The notes below the pieces were generated by a model. It was not told the DNA's origin and did not search any database. It worked only from the letters and a program-made list of their open reading frames with translations. Position numbers and translations under genes: made by a program. A DNA stretch of 64,000 nt from Xenococcus sp. MO_188.B8 (GTDB taxonomy: Bacteria > Cyanobacteriota > Cyanobacteriia > Cyanobacteriales > Xenococcaceae). This document shows positions 35,360 through 43,395 of this stretch, one piece after another. Positions within the stretch are counted from its first letter, which is position 1, and the number at the start of each line of letters is the position of its first letter. The stretch is taken from NCBI GenBank assembly GCA_030065615.1, contig JASJDR010000016.1, positions 1-64,000 of the forward strand. Direction: 5' to 3'.

Positions 35360-35827
35360 ATGACACTTAGTAAATGGCAACCATTCCAAGAGTTAAGCAA
35401 TATTAGAAAACAAATGGATAGCCTGTTTGAAGATATGCTTTCCGTTGGAGATCGTGATTGGATGGGACTACATGGTATAGGAGGAATGTGGACTCCTGCA
35501 GTAGAACTCAAAGAAACTGACAATGAACTAGTTCTAAAAGCCGAAATTCCTGGAATTGATATCAATGATTTGGAAGTAGAAGTTAGTGAAGATCGGGTAA
35601 ATATTTCGGGAGAACATAAAGAAGAAGAAAGTACCGAAGATCAAGAAAAAAACTATTTCCGCTCTGAATTTCACTATGGCAAGTTTGAAAGGATCGTTCC
35701 TTTGCCCATGCATATTAAAACTGACGAAATCAAGTCTGAGTTTAAGCATGGAATTTTAACTCTTACTATGCCCAAAGTAAAAGACACACCCAAAAAATCT
35801 GTCAAAGTTCATCTGGAAGATCGTTAG
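35360..35827 (+). CDS. Small heat-shock protein (Hsp20/alpha-crystallin)
   Basis: The 155-residue chaperone holds an alpha-crystallin domain (about 45-145): MWTPAVELKETDNELVLKAEIPGIDINDLEVEVSEDRVNISGEHKEE, then YFRSEFHYGKFERIVPLPMHI, then ILTLTMPKVKD and a C-terminal anchor region. The start is ATG 35360, set by GGAGG at 35349-35353 (6-nt spacing); an in-frame TTG at 35354 is too close to that site. It lies directly upstream of the variant psbA, 97 bp apart, with a strong hairpin between them. In cyanobacteria Hsp20 protects thylakoid and phycobilisome proteins under heat and light stress. Confidence 0.92.
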   Translation: MTLSKWQPFQELSNIRKQMDSLFEDMLSVGDRDWMGLHGIGGMWTPAVELKETDNELVLKAEIPGIDINDLEVEVSEDRVNISGEHKEEESTEDQEKNYFRSEFHYGKFERIVPLPMHIKTDEIKSEFKHGILTLTMPKVKDTPKKSVKVHLEDR

Positions 35828-35835
35828 TAATTATT

Positions 35836-35860
35836 AGAGACAAGGTATTTCCTTGTCTCT
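35836..35860 (+). terminator. Strong hairpin between hsp20 and psbA
   Basis: AGAGACAAGG (35836-35845) pairs perfectly with CCTTGTCTCT (35851-35860) across a 5-nt loop, starting 9 nt after the hsp20 stop. The T-tract is weak (AATTTGTTTTT farther on). It may be a partial terminator or an mRNA-stability element separating hsp20 from psbA. Confidence 0.6.
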
Positions 35861-35887
35861 AGAGAATTAGAATTTGTTTTTGGCTAA

Positions 35888-35917
35888 CCGTATTCGAGCT
35901 AGATTAATACGGAGGAT
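35888..35917 (+). promoter_or_regulatory. Hairpin overlapping the psbA ribosome binding site
   Basis: CCGTATT (35888-35894) is complementary to AATACGG (35906-35912) across an 11-nt loop. The right arm ends on the first two bases of GGAGG (35911-35915), the likely Shine-Dalgarno site for ATG 35925. When folded, the helix would partly block ribosome binding, which suggests translational control of this psbA. The stem is 7 bp and untested. Confidence 0.55.
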
Positions 35918-35924
35918 ATAATTT

Positions 35925-37007
35925 ATGAATACTTTTGTGCGACAACGTTCTCAAGCAGATGTTTTAGGCGTTTGGGAGCGATTTTGTCGTTGGATTACCA
36001 GCACCAATAATCGCATTTATATTGGTTGGTTTGGCGTGTTAATGATTCCCACACTTTTAGCGGCGACTATTTGTTTTATTCTGGCTTTTATCGCTGCACC
36101 CGCTGTCGATATCGATGGAATCCGCGAACCGGTTATCGGTTCCTTGTTGGGTGGTAACAATATGATCACTGCTGCCGTGGTACCTACTTCTGCTGCTATT
36201 GGGTTGCACTTTTACCCAATCTGGGAAGCTAGTTCCCTAGATGAATGGCTTTACAATGGTGGTTGTTATCAATTGATTGTGTTCCACTTTCTCATCGGTA
36301 TTTGGTGCTACTTAGGAAGACAATGGGAACTAAGTTATCGTGAAGGTTTACGACCGTGGATTGCTGTCGCTTTTTCGGCACCCGTGGCAGCAGCGACGGC
36401 AGTCTTGCTAATTTATCCCCTCGGTCAAGGAAGTTTTTCTGAGGGATTGCCTTTGGGAATTGCGGGCACTTTTCACTTTATGCTGGCATTCCAAGCCCAT
36501 CACAATATCTTAATGAATCCCTTCCATATGCTGGGAGTAGCTGGGGTATTTGGTGGTGCGTTATTAGCTGCTTTACATGGTTCTTTGGTGACTTCAACTT
36601 TAATTCGTCAGACTTCTGAAGCTGAATCTGCCGACAAAGGTTATAAATTTGGTCAGCAAGAGGTCACCTATAACTATATGGCGGGACATTATGGATTCCT
36701 GGGTCGGTTACTTATTCCATGGTTTGCTAGCAGCAACCATCGAGCTTTTCATTTTCTGTTGGTAGCTTTACCGACTATTGGTATCTGGTGTGCCGCAGCA
36801 GGAGTTAGCATGATGGCATTTAATCTCAATGGTTTTAATTTCAACCAATCGATTTTAGATAGCCAAGGTCGTGTAATTTATAGCGATGCCGATCTGCTTA
36901 ATCGAGCTAATTTGGGTATTCAAGCCATGCACTCGCCTAATGCACATCATTTTCCTTTGACGTTAGCTGGTGGCGAATCCATTACTGTCAGTTTGGCTAG
37001 TGGTTAG
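35925..37007 (+). CDS. psbA: Rogue-type photosystem II D1 protein with altered Mn-cluster ligands
   Basis: The 360-residue D1 homologue is aligned here to standard D1 numbering (this protein is +3 up to a one-residue insertion near 252, then +4). Kept residues: Tyr161 (here 164), His190 (193), His198 (201), His118 (121), iron ligands His215 (218) and His272 (276), Asp61 (64), His332 (336), His337 (341) and Ala344 (348). Changed residues: Asp170 to Glu, Asn181 to His, Glu189 to His, His195 to Asn, Ser264 to Ala, Phe265 to Ser, Glu333 to Ser and Asp342 to Thr. Four of the six direct D1 Mn/Ca ligands are lost or changed, so normal oxygen evolution is unlikely. It lacks the QD dipeptide that I recall in chlorophyll f synthase, so the rogue (sentinel) class fits better than ChlF. 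The 12-residue C-terminal tail is retained. It is probably used in special conditions such as dark or microoxic growth. Confidence 0.9.
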   Translation: MNTFVRQRSQADVLGVWERFCRWITSTNNRIYIGWFGVLMIPTLLAATICFILAFIAAPAVDIDGIREPVIGSLLGGNNMITAAVVPTSAAIGLHFYPIWEASSLDEWLYNGGCYQLIVFHFLIGIWCYLGRQWELSYREGLRPWIAVAFSAPVAAATAVLLIYPLGQGSFSEGLPLGIAGTFHFMLAFQAHHNILMNPFHMLGVAGVFGGALLAALHGSLVTSTLIRQTSEAESADKGYKFGQQEVTYNYMAGHYGFLGRLLIPWFASSNHRAFHFLLVALPTIGIWCAAAGVSMMAFNLNGFNFNQSILDSQGRVIYSDADLLNRANLGIQAMHSPNAHHFPLTLAGGESITVSLASG

Positions 37008-37016
37008 TAGTAATAG

Positions 37017-37037
37017 GGGCAAGGTCATATCTTGCCC
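37017..37037 (+). terminator. Hairpin downstream of psbA
   Basis: GGGCAAG (37017-37023) pairs with CTTGCCC (37031-37037) across 7 nt, 10 nt after the psbA stop. No clear T-run follows. The DoxX gene starts 78 nt later, so it may lessen rather than end transcription. Confidence 0.5.
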
Positions 37038-37114
37038 GCACAGTGTTTTTAACGAAAATAAAGTGATGGTGTGAAGAGCTCAAACTCAATTATCATCATA
37101 GAGAAGTATTTATC

Positions 37115-37618
37115 ATGACTATAGAATTTCCCACCCGTTTTCAAGGTCGTCTGACAACTGCGCTGCTGATTCTTCGACTATCTTTAGGGGTATTTCTTTT
37201 ACTTTGGGCATTAGAAAAATTCATCCTTCCCCAAACAACTGCAGAGATTTGGGCTAGCTTTTATAAGATACCGATATCTGGCGCGATCATAACCATTCTC
37301 GCGATTTTGCAAACTTTACTAGCGATCGCTTTTATCATTGGATGGTTGCGCCATATCACCTATGGTATTGCTTTGGGCATCAATGCAGTAACTTTTATTT
37401 CTACCTGGCAACAATTATTAGACCCTTGGGGTTTGGCTGGTGGCGAATCTGTTAATCATCTATTTTTAGCTGGTATACCTGTATTAGCGGGATTTATCGC
37501 TCTGTACATACTCCATCCTTGGGATATGTGGTCGCTAGACGATTGGCTAAAACATAAACATACTCTTGGCCATTCTCACGAGTTACAAGAACCTATGGAT
37601 GTGATGCACCACGAATAG
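37115..37618 (+). CDS. DoxX/MauE-like membrane protein
   Basis: The 167-residue protein has four predicted membrane segments (about 18-36, 55-77, 83-100 and 115-135) in the DoxX layout. These include ILRLSLGVFLLLWALEKFI, IITILAILQTLLAIAFIIGW and GIPVLAGFIALYILHPWDMW. The C-terminal tail is rich in His (KHKHTLGHSHELQEPMDVMHH), possibly a metal-binding tail. DoxX proteins are quinol-oxidase-associated or thiol/redox membrane proteins in other bacteria. The function here is unknown. It lies 108 bp after the variant psbA, and the adenosine-specific-kinase-type gene follows after 23 bp, so the last two are likely co-transcribed. Confidence 0.75.
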   Translation: MTIEFPTRFQGRLTTALLILRLSLGVFLLLWALEKFILPQTTAEIWASFYKIPISGAIITILAILQTLLAIAFIIGWLRHITYGIALGINAVTFISTWQQLLDPWGLAGGESVNHLFLAGIPVLAGFIALYILHPWDMWSLDDWLKHKHTLGHSHELQEPMDVMHHE

Positions 37619-37641
37619 TCATTAAATGAGGAGGAGAAGTT

Positions 37642-38124
37642 GTGGAAATCAAATCGGTACCAATAGATATTCCTGATGGAGCAAATCTAATTCTTGGTCA
37701 AACCCATTTTATTAAAACTGTAGAAGATCTCTATGAGATTATGGTAGGAATCTCATCTGGGGTGAAGTTTGGAATTGCTTTCTGTGAAGCTTCTGGGGAA
37801 TGCTTAATTCGTAGAGCGGGAAACGATGCAACTCTTCAAGAACGAGCAATTGCTAATGCTCAAGCCCTGGGCGCGGGACATAGTTTTATTATTTTGCTCC
37901 AACAAGCCTATCCGATTAACTTTCTCAATGCCATCAAACAATGCCCCGAAGTCTGTAATATCTATTGCGCAACAGCAAATCCGGTAGAAGTAATCATTGT
38001 CGAAACTGAACAGGGACGAGGTATTCTGGGCGTTGTTGATGGAGCTTCCCCTAAAGGAGTAGAAACGGCAGAAAATATTAAAGCACGTCAAAACCTACTG
38101 CGTCAGATTGGTTACAAGTTGTAG
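37642..38124 (+). CDS. Adenosine-specific kinase family protein
   Basis: The 160-residue protein is a full-length member of the adenosine-specific kinase family (PF04008), first described in archaea. Landmarks are ANLILGQTHFIKTVEDLYEIMVGIS, FGIAFCEASGECLIRRAGND, GAGHSFIILLQQAYPINFLNAIKQCPEVCNIYCATANPVEVIIVET and RGILGVVDGASPKGVE. The start is GTG 37642 with GAGGAG 6-9 nt upstream, and it is 23 bp after the DoxX gene, so it is probably in the same transcript. The cellular role in cyanobacteria is unclear. Its position next to a rogue psbA is noted under findings. Confidence 0.85.
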   Translation: MEIKSVPIDIPDGANLILGQTHFIKTVEDLYEIMVGISSGVKFGIAFCEASGECLIRRAGNDATLQERAIANAQALGAGHSFIILLQQAYPINFLNAIKQCPEVCNIYCATANPVEVIIVETEQGRGILGVVDGASPKGVETAENIKARQNLLRQIGYKL

Positions 38125-38209
38125 ATAAACTGCATCTATTCACAACCTAGAGAATTTGTAGTTGTTTTGGGAAACGCACCCAAGACAGATTCTGTTTTAT
38201 GAAATGTGG

Positions 38210-38231
38210 GTAGGGGCGAACGGCCGTTTGC
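38210..38231. repeat. GTAGGGGCGAAC palindromic repeat, copy 2 (decayed)
   Basis: GTAGGGGCGAAC is followed by GGCCGTTTGC. The right arm has lost the TTCGCCCCTAC sequence seen at 10136-10146. The 45-bp repeat starts 3 bp later. Confidence 0.6.
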
Positions 38232-38233
38232 TG

Positions 38234-38278
38234 CTAGGACAGCGATTCAGTAATCAAGAGCAATTATTAATTGAGAGG
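38234..38278 (+). repeat. 45-bp dispersed repeat, copy 2
   Basis: It matches 28376-28420 at 41 of 45 positions. The four differences are scattered point changes, so the two copies are diverged relatives. Confidence 0.8.
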
Positions 38279-38595
38279 GATAGGGAAGCAAAAGAGAGAT
38301 CCCGAAGATAGGGTAGTGTGCGAAGACAAAGGGGAAAATGCGAAAACAAAAAACTTAACCGGGGAACACCGGTCACCGCAGCGGGCAGACCCCGCGTCGG
38401 CGAAAGACGCAAGGGCGGGAATGGGGGATAACAATTCAATTCCTGGTGTTGAACCAATAGAACCTAACAAAATACTCCCCCCTCTCACCTAACTAGTAAT
38501 TTATAAATACTGAATCGACGCTCTAAGACAGAATGAGGATTTCACTCATTAGCCAACATTATCAAGACAGGGAATAAAGTCAGTATTAATTATAT

Positions 38596-41229
38596 TTATC
38601 TGAGATAGATTCCCTCGTCGCCGAGTTGACCAGGTCCATTAAGAACATAAATTCCAGCGGAGTTAGCCCGCACCAAGAAGGAGATCATGCCGTTGCTCAC
38701 ATCAATGCTGTTGCCAGTCACAGCATCTCGATAGATCCCATTACGAATATTCCCAACAGTGATGTTTTGGTCACTGCCGATAGCTAGTCCAACCACTGCG
38801 TAGCTTTCACCATTATTATAATCTCGGACAAAACTCATCCCACTTCCCCACTCATTAAAATGGCTCATGGGGGCCTTTTGCAAGGCAGGAATGTTTCGTC
38901 GAATCAGGTTCAAGCGCTGAATATGTTGATAGAGGGGATGACTTTTGGTGGTGGCAACCATTTCCTTTGTCAAATGATCACCGAAGTAAGCTCTTCCTGT
39001 CTGATCGAGGGTGTCATCGTTACCGATAATGTCCTGGGGCGCTCCTTTCATGAATTCGATCTCCTCACCATAATAGAGACAAGGAATACCTCGAATTGTC
39101 CAGAGTAGATTATATGCTGCGGCTGCCATCCACTGTTCCCCTTGAAAGCGGAAGCGGAAATCATTATCTGGCCCGACATCGTGATTTTGCAAGAAGGTAA
39201 CTAGCGTAGTTGCATCCCCATAAACCCAATCCCGATTCAGAACAGCTCCGATGCCACTGTAACTCCCTCGGCTGACATTATCTCGGAAGGTAGAGAATAA
39301 GCCGAAGTCAAGAACTGCAAAACCTGAATCACTTCCAGAATTGGGGTCTCGGGGATCGTCTCCCAATCGAGTGTACCACCAGGGTCGCAAAAAAGAGGGG
39401 GCATTATCATCCCCAAAGAGGTCTCCCCACCCAGTTCCTTTAACCAGATTTTCTCCGAAGACAAACAAACTAGGTTTATGTGCTTTCCAGGCATTGATAT
39501 ATTCGAGCAGGTTATTGCGTTCCACATGCTTGACGGTATCGATTCGTAGGGCATCTACCCCCATGTCCAAATATTGGCAAATCGAATTGATAATATATTC
39601 CTTGACGTTAGACCGTTCGGTGGCCAGATCGATGGTGTCACCAGCTAAATGCTTAGTTTGGATCGCAACGCTTTCCCAGTCACCCCCTGCCATAAATCCG
39701 TCTTGGTGATACCATTCTGGATCGAGGTTGTTAGCATCAATGCCAAAAAAGCGATTGGGATTGTAACCAGGACTCGGTATGGTAACACCTGTTTTGGGGT
39801 CAATAAGAGGTAAGATGCCTTCTGGATCGGAGTTTTGCCGTTCTCGAAACCATTCTGGAGCCATGGGATTGTCATTGTCCTCCCGAAAGGAGCTTTGGTA
39901 GTTTCCCAGATTGCCTTGGTAGGGGCCATTATCGGTTTGTCCCTGTTCTGAGCCTGCAGGAACATAATATTTGATCGGCAGATGGTCGATCCAAACTTGA
40001 CCCCGAATTCCGTATTGCGAGGAATGGTTAACCACCACATCCTGAATAATTTTGAGCCCTCGGGCATGGGCTTCATTAATCAAATCCTGGTAAGTAGCAT
40101 CGGGGGATTCGAGCCTCGGGTCAATCCGCGTCCAATCGTAACCGTGATAACCATGGTAATCAAGTCCACTGCGATTCTCAATCGGCGGCGTAATCCAAAT
40201 CGCTGAAAATCCTAGTTCCTTGATATAGTCGAGTTGCTGAATCAGTCCCCGAAAATCCCCACGCCAGTGAGGATCTTCCGCTTCCCCGGTAGTGGGGTTA
40301 AACTTAATGCGATCGCGACAGAAAAAGTTGTTGCTCGGATCTCCGTCGTAAAAGCGGGTGGTAATCAGGAAGTAGATGGTTTCTTCTCGGAAATCTGTCG
40401 CAACCACTGGGCCAATACTATAAAAAAAGCTCTCGCGGGACTCGTTGCCAGCTCCGTCAATAACAAGCCAGCGGATACTTGTCGTCTCTTCGAGCACTAA
40501 CTCAGGCCCTGTTAAACCGTTGATGGCATTGCCTTGAACGTAAATATCTGATGCGGTGGTTGGTTCGGAGCCATCGGTGCTGTAGTAAGCGATCAAAGGA
40601 GCTGGACGGTTATCCCTAACGGTGAAGGTAACTGAGAGTGACTCTGGGTAGCTACCCGCATCTTGACTAGCAGTAATGGTCGGGGGCTCCAAGTCAGCGT
40701 TAGGATCGATATTGTAAATAAAAGAGGAAATGCTCCCTGCCTCGCCCTCGGAATTAACCCCAAAGGCTAGGAGGGTAGTAGGGGTCTCAATGGTGATTGG
40801 TTGAGTGTAGCGGTTCGATTCCCTTGTCGGCTGAGTTCCGTCAGTGGTGTAGTAAATCTCATCACCCTCATTACTGCTATAGAGGGTTACTTCCTGGGCA
40901 TCGAGATAAGTTTTTCCCAAGGGATTAGCGGTAATGACGGGAATAGCTGGCCTCTGAGGGTTTTGGTCGTACCAGCGGTTATCTAGGAAATACCAGCCCG
41001 ATCTGTTACGCCTGAGATCGGCAGTTTGCCGCCCTGCCCCATCATTAAAGATAATGCTGGCAGTTGTAATGCCTTCGAGCCGATAGACAAACCAATCGTC
41101 GCCCTCTGCTGTCATAGATAAACCGGGCCAAGTAGTCGAAGAAGATGACGGCGCGGTATTCCAATAGTAGATATTAATGGTGTTTTGCCATCCCCTAGGT
41201 TTTTTAAAATGGACGATCAGATCTGCCAT
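38596..41229 (-). CDS. GH13 alpha-amylase-family enzyme with starch-binding and chitobiase-like modules
   Basis: The 877-residue enzyme has five regions. (1) An N-terminal starch-binding module (CBM25/26 type, residues 1-90) with IYYWNTAPSSSSTTWPG and WYFLDNRWYDQ. (2) A chitobiase/beta-hexosaminidase-like module (97-173) with EIYYTTDGTQPT. (3) A second one (182-271) with AYYSTDGSEPTTASDIY. (4) The GH13 barrel (about 280-800): DVVVNH, GVDALRIDTVKH (nucleophile Asp564), FVFGENL (acid/base Glu593) and FLQNHDVG. (5) A C-terminal beta domain. It hydrolyses or rearranges alpha-1,4 glucans such as glycogen. No N-terminal signal peptide is seen, so it looks intracellular, or the true start lies elsewhere. 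It is the only gene between two large gaps. Confidence 0.9.
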   Translation of the reverse strand: MADLIVHFKKPRGWQNTINIYYWNTAPSSSSTTWPGLSMTAEGDDWFVYRLEGITTASIIFNDGAGRQTADLRRNRSGWYFLDNRWYDQNPQRPAIPVITANPLGKTYLDAQEVTLYSSNEGDEIYYTTDGTQPTRESNRYTQPITIETPTTLLAFGVNSEGEAGSISSFIYNIDPNADLEPPTITASQDAGSYPESLSVTFTVRDNRPAPLIAYYSTDGSEPTTASDIYVQGNAINGLTGPELVLEETTSIRWLVIDGAGNESRESFFYSIGPVVATDFREETIYFLITTRFYDGDPSNNFFCRDRIKFNPTTGEAEDPHWRGDFRGLIQQLDYIKELGFSAIWITPPIENRSGLDYHGYHGYDWTRIDPRLESPDATYQDLINEAHARGLKIIQDVVVNHSSQYGIRGQVWIDHLPIKYYVPAGSEQGQTDNGPYQGNLGNYQSSFREDNDNPMAPEWFRERQNSDPEGILPLIDPKTGVTIPSPGYNPNRFFGIDANNLDPEWYHQDGFMAGGDWESVAIQTKHLAGDTIDLATERSNVKEYIINSICQYLDMGVDALRIDTVKHVERNNLLEYINAWKAHKPSLFVFGENLVKGTGWGDLFGDDNAPSFLRPWWYTRLGDDPRDPNSGSDSGFAVLDFGLFSTFRDNVSRGSYSGIGAVLNRDWVYGDATTLVTFLQNHDVGPDNDFRFRFQGEQWMAAAAYNLLWTIRGIPCLYYGEEIEFMKGAPQDIIGNDDTLDQTGRAYFGDHLTKEMVATTKSHPLYQHIQRLNLIRRNIPALQKAPMSHFNEWGSGMSFVRDYNNGESYAVVGLAIGSDQNITVGNIRNGIYRDAVTGNSIDVSNGMISFLVRANSAGIYVLNGPGQLGDEGIYLR

Positions 41230-41997
41230 GATACTTATTGCACCTCGTTCTAGGTCGCTTGATTAGAAACTTGATTATAATTGGGGATTTCAAAGTCGAG
41301 CAGGCTTAGTTAGCTGTACAAAATAACTTATCTAGAGTTGATAGGTATTAGCTGTGATGTGATTATTTACCTCTAAGTCTACTAGATAGTTATTTCTATA
41401 AATAACCTAAGGTCTGCTTATTCTTGACACTAACTTAAGGAAAAGTTACACATCCAAACTGCGTTTAGCTTGAAACCTATAGTTTTTGTAATTGTTTGAG
41501 GGGAAAGGTTAAGAAGATCATATGTCAAGATAATTTAGTCTGATTTTCTATCTATTAGCGATCGCTACTGTAGTTTAAAAAAGCAATAACTTATCCACTT
41601 CAATATCAATACTGGGGAACAAACAGGCTTAACAATTCCGGTAATAATTGTTTTTTGAGTAAGATATTTACCATTTTGGGGATTTATAAATATCAAAAGT
41701 TTTTTATATTATCTAAAATTTAGCATCAGGATTAATCAGGAATCTAGTCATTTCAAATAAAAAACACATGATTTATCTAGAGCCGACGAAATAGTCTATG
41801 ATGCTCTCACAATTTATCTGGCAATCGCAAATTTTTTTTTCTCTGGTTGATTAATGACAATAGACGTTTGTCAGATAAATATCGCCAAGAAATTCAAAAT
41901 CCGAATAATGAAAAATTCTTAAGTGTTATCTCTAGATAAGGCAATTATTGCTTATCCAGAGATCGAGATTTTGCCTAATGATTGAATATCTAAATCT
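41230..41997. other. AT-rich 768-bp gap with two hairpins
   Basis: GTTATTT (41389-41395) pairs with AAATAAC (41400-41406). A larger hairpin, 41928-41963, has arms ATCTCTAGATAAG and CTTATCCAGAGAT (one G-U pair) plus inner GCAAT/ATTGC. It lies just beyond the SGNH gene's stop and may end its transcript. One HIP1 octamer is near 41560. I found no gene. Confidence 0.5.
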
Positions 41998-43395
41998 TTA
42001 CTGCTGAGCCTTTTCGGATTGACGAGGAATAACCTGCATCTTAGAAAAAGAAGCAATAGCATAATACAATTGCTCTGCTACCATCTCATTAGCTGGCTCT
42101 GTCAAATGAATCGCATCAATAAAACTAGGAGCAGGATATTGATCACTAAGATTATATAAATTTAATGATTTAACATTTTTAGGAAATAATCTTACTAAAT
42201 AATTATTAGCCCCGACAAAACGAGGATAATTAGCTTTAACTTTTTTAATATAGGTTCTGCCTAACTGAGTGGTAATTTCTCCTTCTGTAGGGGTAAGCTT
42301 ACTAGGCTTACGACCTGTAATCTCTGGTTGAGTAACGAAAATCACAGCAGCACCAGTTCCATTAGCCAAAGTAACCATTTGTTTATGATTTTGAAAATAA
42401 CGATCTACTCTCCGTTGTAATTCTTCTGGAGCACCAGGGAAAAATAATGCTAATTGCTGACCATTTTTATTTAGTAATAAATCAGTTTTGCTATCAGGAA
42501 TCTCTACCTGCAAAACTGTATCTTGTAAAATATTAACTAAATAACTTTTATCTTCGATTGGTTTTAATAATTTATTAGCAGATGCCTTTATATAATTAGA
42601 TTTTTTCGGGAATTCTTCTCTGAATTGGGGCACTTGAGCTGCAGTTTCTTCACTTGATAACATTAAATCTTCATAGCCATCTAATACTATGATCATGTCG
42701 GGTTTGTAGGGTAAAACTTGCAGTGCTAATTGAGCTAATTGATTGCCTGACGCATAACCAGGAACCGCTGCGTTTATCACACGGTAATTACCTGATTTTA
42801 ATTTCGATGGTTTTTTGAGAGCTTCTGCCCTAGCTTCCTCATCTTCGGGTAACACATCGGGTTTATATAGTTGTGGGTTTTGTTTTTGCTGTTTTAGTCG
42901 TTGTTGCAGACGAATTTCTAATTGCTCTGCAATTGCAGTTTCATTGTTGGAAGCACCATAGCCAAAGGCTGTTGAACCTCCCAGAATAAAAATTCTAATT
43001 TCGTTGTTAGGTTTAGCTATTGGTAAAGCATCGCGATCTCGAAAACCCTGTTCGTTAATTTGCCAATGAGGATTATCTTGATTTTTTACTAGTTGATAGC
43101 CGACAGAAAGGCTTTGCTGCGCAAGCATCGTTCCCGTATTAGCAGGAGACTCCAGAGGGGTACCTTTTTGATCGAGAAATTTTAATTGATAAGAATCTGT
43201 GATATCTTGTTCGGTGATAGCTTGGGCGAATTCTTCTCGGTTCCCCGTAAGATCGACATAAATACGGGTGAGCAACTCCAAAACTAATAACGACAGGATA
43301 ATAGACACTAGTAACCACAACCAAGTTAAATTGCGACGTGGTTTTTGTTTGCGCTTACCAAACATGTAAGGTCCCCGAGGTTTTGATCTAAACAT
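41998..43395 (-). CDS. Membrane-anchored SGNH/GDSL hydrolase-like protein
   Basis: The 465-residue protein has a basic N-terminus, one membrane segment (about 24-45, WLWLLVSIILSLLVLELL) and a large extracytoplasmic domain. The SGNH blocks are the nucleophile loop IFILGGSTAFGYGASNNET (about 130), VINAAVPGYASGNQLAQLALQVLPYKPDMIIVLDGYEDLM (about 205-245, giving Gly and Asn-like oxyanion positions) and the C-terminal DAIHLTEPAN (Asp-x-x-His, about 428). This family includes lipases, esterases and polysaccharide acetyl hydrolases or transferases. The linker (about 60-105) is polar. The likely role is modification of an envelope polysaccharide, which is inferred. Confidence 0.8.
   Translation of the reverse strand: MFRSKPRGPYMFGKRKQKPRRNLTWLWLLVSIILSLLVLELLTRIYVDLTGNREEFAQAITEQDITDSYQLKFLDQKGTPLESPANTGTMLAQQSLSVGYQLVKNQDNPHWQINEQGFRDRDALPIAKPNNEIRIFILGGSTAFGYGASNNETAIAEQLEIRLQQRLKQQKQNPQLYKPDVLPEDEEARAEALKKPSKLKSGNYRVINAAVPGYASGNQLAQLALQVLPYKPDMIIVLDGYEDLMLSSEETAAQVPQFREEFPKKSNYIKASANKLLKPIEDKSYLVNILQDTVLQVEIPDSKTDLLLNKNGQQLALFFPGAPEELQRRVDRYFQNHKQMVTLANGTGAAVIFVTQPEITGRKPSKLTPTEGEITTQLGRTYIKKVKANYPRFVGANNYLVRLFPKNVKSLNLYNLSDQYPAPSFIDAIHLTEPANEMVAEQLYYAIASFSKMQVIPRQSEKAQQ

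Larger units (their letters stand above)
38125..38595. other. Repeat-rich gap, partly GC-rich
   Basis: The gap contains the decayed GTAGGGGCGAAC palindrome (38210-38231), copy 2 of the 45-bp repeat (38234-38278) and a GC-rich stretch (about 38350-38420) with GCGTC-ggcgaaa-GACGC. Overlapping open frames on both strands of the GC-rich part are spurious. I found no gene. Confidence 0.6.

Noticed and set aside
35925-37007. Chlorophyll f synthase (ChlF, super-rogue D1)
   Set aside because: The ICYQDREW-type QD motif I recall for ChlF reads WCYLGRQW here, and several Mn-site residues (His332, His337, Ala344) are kept. No far-red photoacclimation genes are near.
38254-38492. Three overlapping 67-73-codon frames on both strands
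   Set aside because: A GC-rich repeat segment opens frames by composition; no ribosome binding site or family resemblance.
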